Shown here: positions 17,583 through 26,117 of the stretch, in pieces
Numbering within the stretch: position 1 is the first letter of the stretch
Layout: each line of letters starts with the position of its first letter
Source of the DNA: an uncultured Peptococcaceae bacterium
GTDB lineage: Bacteria; Bacillota; Peptococcia; Peptococcales; Peptococcaceae
Reading direction: 5' to 3'
Assembly: GCA_900552455.1 (NCBI GenBank)
Contig: URZX01000019.1
Coordinates: forward strand, 1-48,205
DNA: 48,205 bases
Program-made: the position numbers and the translations under genes
The notes under the pieces: model-generated
What the model was told of the DNA's origin: nothing
What the model saw: the letters and a program-made list of their open reading frames with translations, nothing else
Databases searched by the model: none

Positions 17583-17693
17583 AATCATCCCATAACGTTG
17601 GCCACCGATAGATGGCCCCTTCCCTGTGATAACACCACCCCTCGGTGTTATACCTTGCCCGTTCGCATAGCAGGAAAGCGAGCGGGCATTTTT
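17583..17693 (+). ncRNA. Candidate small structured RNA of about 110 nt
   Basis: The region has a promoter and a terminator but no reading frame. Three hairpins are visible: GGCCA-loop-TGGCC (17600-17617), an 8-bp stem ATAACACC/GGTGTTAT (17629-17651), and the terminator stem. The first hairpin contains GCCACCGATAGATGG (17601-17615), also found on the minus strand at 86-100 (14 of 15). It could instead be a processed 3' end of the lipoprotein transcript. The RNA family was not recognised. Confidence 0.45.
17657..17693 (+). terminator. Terminator of the small RNA / lipoprotein operon
   Basis: GCCCGTTCGC (17657-17666) pairs with GCGAGCGGGC (17678-17687), one wobble, then ATTTTTG. Confidence 0.85.
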
Positions 17694-17704
17694 GATTTGC
17701 GTGC

Positions 17705-17736
17705 AAAAATGCTGCACGCGTGAGAGGCGTGCAGCA
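17705..17736 (-). terminator. Terminator of the asr operon
   Basis: Perfect 10-bp stem TGCTGCACGC (17710-17719) with GCGTGCAGCA (17727-17736). On the minus strand it is followed by T5 (17709-17705). Confidence 0.85.
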
Positions 17737-17745
17737 GGAAAATCT

Positions 17746-18714
17746 TCAGTTGTAGTGGATACCGTTCCAGTAGAGGCGATCGTTCACTTCGGCGATGGCA
17801 GGCAGCTCGACGTCTTTGAGCGCCCAGCGTTTGAATTCGTCGAATCCGGTGCGGTCGACGATGTAGCCGATGTGTTCCTTGCCTTCAGGTGCATTTGGGT
17901 CGATGTATTCGCGCACGTAGTCGTAGGTGTTGGTGATGATCTTGACAATGCTGTCGGCGTCGGCCCATTTGACGAAATCTTCGCCGAGGCGGGGATTTTT
18001 CTTGCCGCTGCGGCCAAAGAGCGTGAGCCGGAAATATTTTTCTTCGCTGCGCGTCCAGGCGAAATTTGGGCAGGCCTGCACACATTCGCCGCAGCCGAGA
18101 CAGCGTTTGTGATCGCGCTGCGGGCGATAGTTGTGGCTCGTCAGCGGCGCACCGGAGGATTTTTTCTGACAGGCTTTGACGCAGGCACCGCAGCTGACAC
18201 AGCGCTCAGGATCAAACTGTGGTTCGGTCATGCCGATGATGCCAAAATCGTGCATGCGTACCTTGGCGCAGTCGTTTGGGCAGCCGGTGAGGGCGATCTT
18301 AAAATGCGGGTCGTTGGGAAAAATCGCCTGCTCAATACGGCGCGCGAGGGCGGTGGTGTCATAGCAAGCAAACGGACAGATCTGATTGCCGATGCAGGCG
18401 GTGATGTTGCGTGTGCCGCTGGCGGAATAGCCGCCATCCGGCGTCGTCTGATTGATGCCAAGGCCATCGATGAGCGGTTGCAGCGCGGCGTTTACTTCTG
18501 GCATTTTTTCGAAAGGAATGCCGGGGATCTCAAAGCCTTGGCGCAGCGTGATGTGGACGGTGCCGTCGCCGTAGGTTTGGGCGATGGTGCGGATGGTGTC
18601 GAGATATTTTGCGTCCATGCGTCCGCCGGGAACGCGCACGCGCGAAGCGGTGACGCCGCGGTGCTTGGTGACGCGGAAAGCATTTTTCTTGAGCTTTTTG
18701 GTGTTCATATCCAT
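17746..18714 (-). CDS. asrC: Anaerobic sulfite reductase subunit C (siroheme/4Fe-4S)
   Basis: The catalytic subunit that reduces sulfite to sulfide with six electrons, 322 residues. The siroheme-[4Fe-4S] ligands are C107-x5-C113 and C145-x3-C149. Two ferredoxin-type clusters follow, CVSCGACVKAC and CLGCGECVQACP. This domain order is characteristic of AsrC. The ATG at 18714 has AAGGAGGG 6 bp upstream. It starts 12 bp after asrB and is the last gene of asrABC, ending at a strong terminator. Confidence 0.95.
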   Translation of the reverse strand: MDMNTKKLKKNAFRVTKHRGVTASRVRVPGGRMDAKYLDTIRTIAQTYGDGTVHITLRQGFEIPGIPFEKMPEVNAALQPLIDGLGINQTTPDGGYSASGTRNITACIGNQICPFACYDTTALARRIEQAIFPNDPHFKIALTGCPNDCAKVRMHDFGIIGMTEPQFDPERCVSCGACVKACQKKSSGAPLTSHNYRPQRDHKRCLGCGECVQACPNFAWTRSEEKYFRLTLFGRSGKKNPRLGEDFVKWADADSIVKIITNTYDYVREYIDPNAPEGKEHIGYIVDRTGFDEFKRWALKDVELPAIAEVNDRLYWNGIHYN

Positions 18715-18726
18715 GAAAATCCCTCC

Positions 18727-19521
18727 TTAATCAATGAGGTGTTTGCTGCGGCTGTAGTTAAAGACGGGGCCGTCGAGACAGACGTAGGTATCGCCGATGC
18801 GGCAGTGGCCACATTTGCCAAGGCCGCAGCACATTTTGCGTTCCTGGCTGACCCAGATGTTTTCTTCAGGCAGGCCGATCGCCAGCAGCCCCTGTACAGA
18901 AAATCGCATCATTGCTGGTGGACCGACGACGATGGCGGCTGTCTGCGCAGCGTCGCCGAGCGCGATCTCAGGGATGTATTGGGTCACGAGCCCTTCGCGT
19001 ACGTTGCTTTGTCCGCAGGCGTTGTCGACGGTGAGGATGAGATCCATGGCGTGCTGCCAACGAGCGAGATCGTCGTGGAAAAGAATGTCGTGCGGCGTTT
19101 TGAAGCCGCAGATGAGTGTCATGTGGCCACGCTCTTCAGGATGCGTGGCGAAATGATCGATGACGCCGCGCACTGGCGACAGTCCGGTGCCGCCGCTGAT
19201 AATGATGAGATCTTTGCCGCGATAGTCAGCGAGCGAAAATCCATTGCCGTAAGGCCCGCGCAGGAGCAAGCTGCTGCCGGCGTAGTGTTCGAAGATCTCG
19301 TTTGTCACTTTGCCGACGCGGCGGATCGTCAGATCGATGAATCCCGGGCCGATGCCGCTCACAGAAATTGGCGCTTCGCCGTATTTTGGCAGCGATACTT
19401 CAAAAAACTGGCCAGGTTTGACGTCGCCGTTGTAAGACATGCGAAAGGTGTATTCGATATCGGTGTGTGGAATGACCTCAAGGATCTTCGAGGAAAATGG
19501 CAGGTAGTCGTTCTTAGTCAT
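18727..19521 (-). CDS. asrB: Anaerobic sulfite reductase subunit B (flavin/NADH, 2Fe-2S)
   Basis: A 264-residue electron-transfer subunit of the ferredoxin-NADP reductase fold, like dihydroorotate dehydrogenase subunit PyrK. GGTGLSPVRGVIDHF is the NAD(P)H-binding loop, LLRGPYGNGF the flavin region, and the C-terminal CCGLGKCGHC the [2Fe-2S] site. It would pass electrons from NAD(P)H to AsrA/AsrC. Its start overlaps the asrA stop by 8 bp, with AAGAGGTG inside asrA as ribosome site. Confidence 0.94.
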   Translation of the reverse strand: MTKNDYLPFSSKILEVIPHTDIEYTFRMSYNGDVKPGQFFEVSLPKYGEAPISVSGIGPGFIDLTIRRVGKVTNEIFEHYAGSSLLLRGPYGNGFSLADYRGKDLIIISGGTGLSPVRGVIDHFATHPEERGHMTLICGFKTPHDILFHDDLARWQHAMDLILTVDNACGQSNVREGLVTQYIPEIALGDAAQTAAIVVGPPAMMRFSVQGLLAIGLPEENIWVSQERKMCCGLGKCGHCRIGDTYVCLDGPVFNYSRSKHLID

Positions 19522-20527
19522 GAGCGTTCACCTCTTTCATGGCGTCTCCGAGCCGATTGACAGCGTGGGAGAAGGAAATGTACTCTGGACAAATGGCGTC
19601 GCAGCGCCCGCAGCCGACGCACATTGTGTGGCCGAAGCGCGCTTTGTGGTCGAGCACTTTGTGCAGAACCTTGAATCGCATGCGCTGGCCGTGGGCTTTG
19701 CGGTAGCTGCCGCCGCCGGCGACATCGGTAAAGCCGTCGACCATGCAGCTGGCCCAGACGCGACGACGTTCGCCGACGCGGCCGTTTTCGCTGTAGAAAA
19801 TGTCCTGCATGGTGAAGCAGGTGCAGCTTGGGCAGACAAAATTGCAGCGCCCGCAGGCGATGCAGCGGCTGTCGTACTCGTCCCAGATGCTGCTTTCCGC
19901 GACGGTGTGGCTGAGATTGTCAGGAATGGTCACGCGCACCTTGTTTTCGGTGACGAAGGCAGGTGTGACGTCCTGTTTCTCTGCGCCGAGCGCATCGAGC
20001 TGCGCCGCCCATGCGCTGTCTCGACAGTTGATGAGGAAACTGCCGTCGTTTTGACGGTCGATGCTGAGATCGTAGTCGTCGCTTTTGTTGGTGCCCATGC
20101 TCACACAGAAGCAGTCGTCAAAGCTTTCGCTACAGCCCATGAGCACGAGTTTGATGTTTTCGCGCAGACGGCGGTAGTAGATATCTGCCGGTCCGTTCTG
20201 CAGATACATATCATCCAGCCGCGTGAGCGCGTGCAGATCGCAGCTGCGCATAAAGATCACTGCACCTTTCTGCGGCGCTTCTGGCTCACGCGTCTGCGAT
20301 TCTGTGAAATAGAAAAGCGTTTGCGAGATTGGCGTCAAGACTTCCTTGAAAGAATAGGCCGAGCGCTCGTCGAAAACGATCTCGTTGGCAGAAGCAATCT
20401 CGCCGTAACGCACGATCTCCGTATCTGACGAGCGTCCGCTGAAGCGTTTTGGTGCGTAGATCGTGTAATCTTCGCGCCAGGTTTCGAGCAGCGTGTCGAG
20501 CTGTGATTCGTGGATGTGATAGCCCAT
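19514..20527 (-). CDS. asrA: Anaerobic sulfite reductase subunit A (ferredoxin-like)
   Basis: A 337-residue iron-sulfur electron-transfer subunit. Two 4Fe-4S motifs are seen in the C-terminal half: CIACGRCNFVCP and CVGCGRCDAICP. First gene of asrABC, whose products together reduce sulfite in the cytoplasm. The ATG at 20527 is preferred because GGAGGG (20540-20535) lies 7 bp upstream; a longer in-frame reading to 20578 would run into the promoter. Control is probably by the adjacent Crp/Fnr regulator through the palindrome at 20599-20616. Confidence 0.93.
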   Translation of the reverse strand: MGYHIHESQLDTLLETWREDYTIYAPKRFSGRSSDTEIVRYGEIASANEIVFDERSAYSFKEVLTPISQTLFYFTESQTREPEAPQKGAVIFMRSCDLHALTRLDDMYLQNGPADIYYRRLRENIKLVLMGCSESFDDCFCVSMGTNKSDDYDLSIDRQNDGSFLINCRDSAWAAQLDALGAEKQDVTPAFVTENKVRVTIPDNLSHTVAESSIWDEYDSRCIACGRCNFVCPSCTCFTMQDIFYSENGRVGERRRVWASCMVDGFTDVAGGGSYRKAHGQRMRFKVLHKVLDHKARFGHTMCVGCGRCDAICPEYISFSHAVNRLGDAMKEVNAHD

Positions 20528-20573
20528 TGTAAATCCCTCCTGTGGATGATCCTGGTTGATCTTTGATGTCCTC

Positions 20574-20628
20574 ATCATACCAAAGTAAAAACGCCGCTAT
20601 GTTACCTGTGCAACATAACGGCGTTTTA
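20574..20628 (-). promoter_or_regulatory. asr promoter with Crp/Fnr-type palindrome that doubles as a terminator
   Basis: The 18-bp dyad ATGTTACCTGTGCAACAT (20599-20616) lies upstream of -10 TATGAT (20579-20574). No consensus -35 is present, and the dyad centre falls about 41 bp upstream of the predicted start, the class II activator position for Crp/Fnr proteins. The dyad is nested in a longer hairpin (AAAACGCCG to CGGCGTTTT, about 20588-20627) that directly follows the regulator's stop codon and ends in T5 on the minus strand, so it also serves as terminator. Confidence 0.6.
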
Positions 20629-21279
20629 GCGCAAAATAAATGTGTTTTTTTCAAAATCAATGAGCCCTTCCTCGCGCATCTGCGCAAGCTCTCGCGTCAA
20701 AGCGCTGCGGTTGACGCCCAGATATTCGGACAATTCTACGCGCCCGAGAGGGATCGTGAAGCGTCGGCTTTGCTGGTAGTCTGCTTCCGTGCGCAGATAG
20801 GCGAGGATTTTATCGCGCAGCGTGCGCTGGGAAATGATCGCGACCTTGTCCATCAGCCGCTGATTCTTTTCACTGAGCAGGCGCAGCATATTTTCGATCA
20901 GCCGATGGTGAAACGTGCAGGCCAGCGTGCAAGAATGGATCACCTTGTGGAACGGCAGAAAAAGCACCGCGCACGGCGCCGCAGCGACAAAGCTGACACG
21001 CGCCGAGAGCTGGCTGGCGCAGGCGAAACTCTCGCCAAAAAGCTCTCCCGGTCGGATTGTCACCATGAGTGATTTGCCGCCGTCGATGTCTTCCTTGATC
21101 ATGTGCACCGTTCCCGACAGCACAACGCCGATCCGTCGCACCGTTTCTTCTTCGAGCATGATCATTTCATTTTTACGATAGTGTTTTTCGTAGCAGCCCA
21201 GACAGTCCAGCATTTTCGGCAGATTCTCTGCGCGAATGCCATCAAAAACCGGCAGCGCCAAAAGTTCGGAGCGTTCCAT
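20626..21279 (-). CDS. Crp/Fnr-family transcriptional regulator
   Basis: A 217-residue regulator with an N-terminal cyclic-nucleotide-binding-type beta-roll (RPGELFGESFA) and a C-terminal winged helix (VELSEYLGVNRSALTRELAQM). Several cysteines occur (C26, C29 and others), but not the spaced cluster of classical FNR, so the signal is not evident. It could be sulfite, redox or a nucleotide. ATG 21279 is preferred over GTG 21285 because GGGAGG lies 7 bp from the former and 1 bp from the latter. It starts 13 bp after the upstream gene, so it is probably co-transcribed with it, and it sits directly upstream of asrABC, its likely target. Confidence 0.88.
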   Translation of the reverse strand: MERSELLALPVFDGIRAENLPKMLDCLGCYEKHYRKNEMIMLEEETVRRIGVVLSGTVHMIKEDIDGGKSLMVTIRPGELFGESFACASQLSARVSFVAAAPCAVLFLPFHKVIHSCTLACTFHHRLIENMLRLLSEKNQRLMDKVAIISQRTLRDKILAYLRTEADYQQSRRFTIPLGRVELSEYLGVNRSALTRELAQMREEGLIDFEKNTFILR

Positions 21280-21292
21280 GCGCACACCTCCC

Positions 21293-22708
21293 TTATTTCA
21301 ATAGTTTCCAATATCCTTTTCGATCAGATCCCACACGTTCAATATAGCCAAGCTCTTTGAGCTTTTTCAGTTTTGCTGAGATCGTTTTGCGGCTTAAAGA
21401 AAGTTTTTCGCCGATGACTGCTGCAGTATAGGTCGGATTTTCTTGCAAAAGTGCGAACACATGAAGGGCGTTTTCATCCAAAAAATCTGTCACCCTATCT
21501 GTCACCCTATCTGTCACGTTATCTGTCACCTTGTCAAATTTATTCTCTACAGCAGATGTATAATTCACATTTTTCAGCACCACGTAAAAATCTGTCGCGG
21601 TGGAAAGAAATTCAGGTTTGCAGGCCTCGGTATAGCCAGGGAGCTGTTCTGTTGCGTAGAGAATTTTACGCAGGCCGCTACCGCGACGTTCCATAAATTT
21701 CATGCGATGAAAGAGATCGGCCAGCACAGGATTTCGGCGTCTGGAACGAATGCTTGTGATGTCCCAGTTTTGGATCGGAGCGCCTTCGAACATACCACCA
21801 GGTGAAATGATCTCTACGCGGTCGTCGTACATATCAATGTGAATCTCGCTGCCGAGCACAATATAATCGCGATGGATCAGCGCGTTAACGAGCGCTTCGG
21901 TAACAGCGCGCTCAGCGTAATCTGGCTTGTCCACACGATAACGTGCTTCCTTTTCAAAGCGTACCTTGGAATTATTGCGAATGAAATCGCTGGCGCTGCG
22001 CAGAAGATAGATGAGATTCCCTTCAAATTCCTTGTCGTCCAGCGCGTCGTCGAAGATGGAGCCTTTTTCCAAACCATTCCAGCGTGTGCAAAAAATCCTG
22101 GAATTGTAGACGATCGGCTGATCGGCCATGAGTTTGCCAGCCATTGTCAGATATCCGCGTTCATCCGTCAAACCAAAAGAGATGTAGTCAGATGGTGCAA
22201 AATGCAGCCCCGTGCGCTCCAGATAAGTGGCTTCAAGCAGCGTAAAGCTGTAGTCGCTTTTGCGCGCGTCGGTGATCAGGGCATCGAAGGATTGATTGGT
22301 ACCTTTCAGGATCAGCTCATTGAGAATATAATCTGGTGCGCGCATGCTCTCGTTCCCGACGCGCACATAAGCCTCCATGATACCATCGGCTTTGTAATAA
22401 TATGGCGTGTTGCGGCCAGCTGTGATCGTCAGTGCGAGAAGATTTTTATTATTTTCCTGAAACGGTGTCAGCACAAATTGCACCAGTGGCGTGATGCGAT
22501 CTTTGATGAGTCGGCTGATTGCTTCAGCGTCGGCTTGTGCGTCATCCAGACCGGTGATCGTTCGATCATCACTGACGCCAAAAAACAACGTGCCGCCGAT
22601 TCCGTTGGCAAAAGCGCTGACGCTTTTAAGCCAGCTCTTTGGTTTATTCTTTTCCACAGCAACTTTGAACTCATATTCTGTTGCCTCAATGATGAGTCGA
22701 TCAAGCAT
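21293..22708 (-). CDS. AlbA_2-domain regulator with ATPase-type and winged-helix domains
   Basis: A 471-residue member of the RNA/DNA-binding (Schlafen-like AlbA_2) family. The N-terminal domain (about 1-130) contains ANGIGGTLFFGVSDDRTITG. The middle contains the GHKL/HATPase_c_4-like EALVNALIHRDY and ERRGSGLRKI. A 4-fold VTD repeat linker is followed by a winged helix (TYTAAVIGEKLSLSRKTISAKLKKL). Family members are usually annotated as putative transcriptional regulators. Targets are unknown. ATG 22708 is used because AAAGGAG precedes it by 9 bp. It is transcribed from the promoter at 22741-22769, probably together with the Crp/Fnr gene. Confidence 0.8.
   Translation of the reverse strand: MLDRLIIEATEYEFKVAVEKNKPKSWLKSVSAFANGIGGTLFFGVSDDRTITGLDDAQADAEAISRLIKDRITPLVQFVLTPFQENNKNLLALTITAGRNTPYYYKADGIMEAYVRVGNESMRAPDYILNELILKGTNQSFDALITDARKSDYSFTLLEATYLERTGLHFAPSDYISFGLTDERGYLTMAGKLMADQPIVYNSRIFCTRWNGLEKGSIFDDALDDKEFEGNLIYLLRSASDFIRNNSKVRFEKEARYRVDKPDYAERAVTEALVNALIHRDYIVLGSEIHIDMYDDRVEIISPGGMFEGAPIQNWDITSIRSRRRNPVLADLFHRMKFMERRGSGLRKILYATEQLPGYTEACKPEFLSTATDFYVVLKNVNYTSAVENKFDKVTDNVTDRVTDRVTDFLDENALHVFALLQENPTYTAAVIGEKLSLSRKTISAKLKKLKELGYIERVGSDRKGYWKLLK
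21485..21532 (-). repeat. Four tandem 12-bp repeats inside the AlbA_2 gene
   Basis: Copies of ATCTGTCACCCT or one- to two-base variants start at 21485, 21497, 21509 and 21521 on the plus strand. They encode VTD-containing tetrapeptides (DNVT, DRVT) in the linker before the winged helix. Repeat number can change by slippage without shifting the frame. Confidence 0.85.
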
Positions 22709-22740
22709 TTGAACTGCTCCTTTCATCTGGCGATGAGTTC

Positions 22741-22769
22741 ATTATAACTGACGGACCGACTTCGTGCAA
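22741..22769 (-). promoter_or_regulatory. Promoter of the AlbA_2-crp/fnr unit
   Basis: On the minus strand, -35 TTGCAC (22769-22764) and -10 TATAAT (22746-22741) have a 17-bp spacer. Confidence 0.75.
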
Positions 22770-22780
22770 CGTGCGACGAT

Positions 22781-23452
22781 TCACTCCGCGAGCGTTTGCA
22801 TATATTCCTCCAGGCACAATCCCTGGGCGTGCATCTCGCTTGCGGCACTTTCGCCGACGTAGCGATAGTGCCAGGGCTCGTGGCTGACGCCGGTGAGGGC
22901 GGTTTTGTCCGGTGGGTAGCGCTGGATGAAGCCGTAGCGCCAGGATTCGGCAGCGAGCCAGTCGTAAAGAGCGAGGGTTTCTGTGCCGATGTCCACAGCG
23001 AGGCCAAGCTCGTGCTCGCTGGTGCCCGGCGGCGAGACCCACTGTGCCGCCAGCGTGCGGGCTGTTTGTTCGTCATAGCCAGTGCTCTGAAATGACGCGG
23101 TTTTTTCGTCGAAAAGCGCGCGCTGCTCGGCGCTTGTGCGGTAGCCGGCGTTGAGATGCACCTCAAAGCCCTGCGCTTCTGCAGCATCGAGCATCTGCTC
23201 AAGCTCCGCCGCGATGCGCCGATCCACCTTCACGCCGTCGCGGCTGTGCGTGAGCGTGAAGCGGTAGCCCTCGGGCAGGCTGCTATCGCGATTCACGAGG
23301 GTGAGGTTCCAGGGCAGATCTGGTCGCGCGTTCGCCGGCGCGTCTGCGGGAGGATCGATCGTCACGCGCTCCGGCCAGAACGCCAGTGCGAGCACGACGA
23401 GCAGAACGAGCACGAGGAGTTTGCGAAATTTGCGGGAACGAGAACGGGCCAT
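22781..23452 (-). CDS. vanY: VanY-type D-alanyl-D-alanine carboxypeptidase (peptidase M15B)
   Basis: A 223-residue membrane-anchored zinc peptidase. After a basic start, a membrane segment (about 10-26) anchors it with the enzyme outside. The zinc-site motifs are S145-E-H147-x6-D154 and E192-P-W-H195. VanY enzymes remove the last D-Ala of peptidoglycan precursors, which lowers glycopeptide binding, but they also serve as ordinary wall-trimming enzymes. It lies 54 bp after the vanZ-like gene in the same direction. No vanHAX genes are present in the window, so resistance cannot be inferred. Confidence 0.88.
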   Translation of the reverse strand: MARSRSRKFRKLLVLVLLVVLALAFWPERVTIDPPADAPANARPDLPWNLTLVNRDSSLPEGYRFTLTHSRDGVKVDRRIAAELEQMLDAAEAQGFEVHLNAGYRTSAEQRALFDEKTASFQSTGYDEQTARTLAAQWVSPPGTSEHELGLAVDIGTETLALYDWLAAESWRYGFIQRYPPDKTALTGVSHEPWHYRYVGESAASEMHAQGLCLEEYMQTLAE

Positions 23453-23506
23453 CAGCGAACCCTCCTTTCTACAGAGAATAACAGCTGGGCGTGGGAAATG
23501 GATAGT

Positions 23507-24175
23507 CTAGTATCCGATCAGGCTGTAGAACCAAAACGGATGGTAGAGGAAGAACATGCCGCCGAAGCTGGCGAGGATGAGAAAGAGTGCTTCGCGGCGA
23601 CCAACCGGCGTTTTTTGCAGCCGGGTGCCGAAAATCTGCGCCATGTACCACCAGAGGGCGTAGCCGAGTGCGGCACCGAGGGTGTTGGCGATGAGATCAT
23701 CGATATCACAGGCGCGGTTGGTGAGCAGCTGGGAGCATTCGATGAGCAGCGAAAATCCTGCGCCAGCGAGTACGGCGCGCGAAAAGCGTCGCCAGTCGCG
23801 GTAGAGGAAGGGCAGGAGAAACCCGAGGGGCATAGTCATGAGGATGTTGAGGAGAAATCCACTTGTGAGATTTTGGAAGGGGACGAGGCTCACACGCACG
23901 CGAAAAACTGTCGCTTCCAAGGGATCGTGCAGCGCGGCGTAGAGATCGCTGAAGCTGTGGATGCCGAGCTCCTCGAAAATGCGCAGCTGCAGAAAAATAT
24001 CTGTGAGCCCGCCGGCGCCGGTGACGGTGTAGACCGTCCAGAGATACAGGCAAAAGACCAGCGCCCAGGCGCGATGCCCGAGAGGCGCCATTTTTCGCCG
24101 CCAGATGAGCACACAGATGCAGGGCAGAAGCGCGCAGCTCAGGCTGTAGAAGGATGCAAGGTTGAGATTCAGCAC
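23507..24175 (-). CDS. vanZ: VanZ-like membrane protein
   Basis: A 222-residue protein with five to six hydrophobic segments. The conserved VanZ features are VPFQNL, a glycine-rich MTMPLGFLLPFLYR helix and SLLIECSQLL...CDIDDLIANTLGAALGY. VanZ proteins give low-level teicoplanin or lipoglycopeptide resistance in some hosts by an unknown mechanism. No ATG is available near the expected start; GTG 24175 has GGAGGT 6 bp upstream. A strong hairpin lies just before its ribosome site. Confidence 0.85.
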   Translation of the reverse strand: MLNLNLASFYSLSCALLPCICVLIWRRKMAPLGHRAWALVFCLYLWTVYTVTGAGGLTDIFLQLRIFEELGIHSFSDLYAALHDPLEATVFRVRVSLVPFQNLTSGFLLNILMTMPLGFLLPFLYRDWRRFSRAVLAGAGFSLLIECSQLLTNRACDIDDLIANTLGAALGYALWWYMAQIFGTRLQKTPVGRREALFLILASFGGMFFLYHPFWFYSLIGY

Positions 24176-24187
24176 AAGACTACCTCC

Positions 24188-24237
24188 AAATAAAAACGCT
24201 TTCGCTTTGTACGTCCATTGTACAAAACGAAAGCGTT
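24188..24237 (-). terminator. Terminator after the sensor kinase gene
   Basis: The long dyad AACGCTTTCG (24195-24204) pairs with CGAAAGCGTT (24228-24237), with an inner TTTGTAC/GTACAAA pair. On the minus strand it ends in T5 and ATTT. It lies 20 bp before the vanZ start, so it may control read-through or act as a binding site. Confidence 0.7.
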
Positions 24238-24299
24238 CAGTGTTTGAAGGAGGGCTCGCAAAATCCTTGCGATTTTCGTGCAAATTTCTCACGATTTTC

Positions 24300-25365
24300 T
24301 CACATTCCAGTCGGCAAAGTGACGGTGAAGGTGACGCGGTCGTTTGCACTTTCGGCGGTGATGTCGCCGCCGTGCTGGCGGGTGATGGCGCGGGCAATGG
24401 CGAGCCCCAATCCGGCGCCGCCGCTCGTGGCGCGGGAAGCATCGAGTCGGAAGAATTGCTCGAAGAGACGGGCGAGCTTTTCTGGCGGAATGGTGTCGCC
24501 CTGATTGGTGAAGCAGATCGTGGCGCGCTCATCGTCGGCTGTCGCGGTGATGTCAATTTCCGTATCGGGCCAGCTGTAGAGGATGGCGTTGCGCAAGAGA
24601 TTGTCGAAGACGCGCGAGAGCCCCGCGGGATCGGCGCGCAGTGGAAGCTGCTCCGGCGTGTGGAGCGCGGCAGTGAGATTTTTCTCTGCGAGCTGTGGCT
24701 GCGCTTCGAAGACGAGCTGCTCGAGCAGGAGCGAGAGATCCATGCGCTGCGGCGCGAGAGGGATTTCCGAGAGATTGAAACGGGTAATCTCGAAAAATTC
24801 GTTGGTCAGCGCATCCAGCCGCTCGGCTTTGCGCAGGGTTGTGGCCAGGTAGCGTGTGCGCGCTTCTTCTGGGAGCGTGGGCTCGTCGCGCAAGAGCTGC
24901 AGATAGCCGATGACGGAGGCCAGCGGGGTTTTGAGATCGTGGGCCAGGTACATGATGAGATCGCTCTTGCGGTTCTCGGCTTCTTTGGCGGCGCGAGCGT
25001 TGGCCAGCGATTCCTGCTTGAGTTGGTTGAGATCGGCGGCGATCTCCGAAAGCTCCGGCGAGAGGGTGATGAGCGCGTCGCTCTCGTCTATAAGCTGGTG
25101 AGCGGCCTGCTCCACTTCGTTGATATAACCGGCGGCGCGGCGCACGAGCCGGTAGGTGAGCACGAGCACGACGATGGCCCAGATCAACACACCGACGCAG
25201 CCGACGTAAAGGGAGCGATAGCGGGTGTACCACATGTTTTCGTAAAAGGCTGGCAGATGCTGAAAGACAAAGTCGAAAATCGTGCCAAAGACAATCAGCC
25301 CGGCTGCCCAGAGCAGACATTGCAAGAGGTAACGGCGAAAGAGGGTGCCGGTGAGATAATGGTGC

Positions 25366-25379
<14 letters not shown>
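24300..25379 (-). CDS. vanS: Sensor histidine kinase (VanS-like)
   Basis: A 359-residue membrane kinase. Two membrane segments (about 17-38 and 57-77) flank a short extracellular loop of about 20 residues, followed by a HAMP-like linker. The phosphoacceptor is H147 in YLAHDLKTPLASVIGY. The ATP-binding domain has DNLLRNA, a QGDTIPPEKLARLFEQFFR F-box region and GGAGLGLAIARAI. The gene overlaps the response-regulator gene by 14 bp. Similarity of kinase and partner, and the neighbouring vanZ-vanY genes, suggest a VanRS-like pair. The signal is not known. Confidence 0.85.
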
Positions 25380-26058
<679 letters not shown>

Positions 26059-26087
26059 GGAGGCACCTCCTTTGATCTTGTGGTTTC

Positions 26088-26117
26088 AGTGTACCACAGA
26101 GTTGCGCGTGAGAACAA
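26088..26117 (-). promoter_or_regulatory. Possible promoter of vanR-vanS
   Basis: On the minus strand, -35 TTGTTC (26117-26112) and -10 TACACT (26093-26088) have an 18-bp spacer. The -35 half lies in the decayed repeat described next. Confidence 0.4.

Noticed and set aside
17692..19560. 622-residue open frame on the plus strand opposite asrB and asrC
   Set aside because: asrBC are certain. The frame begins inside terminators and has no start signals.
21485..21532. Possible short CRISPR-like array
   Set aside because: The 12-bp units are directly tandem without spacers and lie in frame inside a coding region as VTD repeats.
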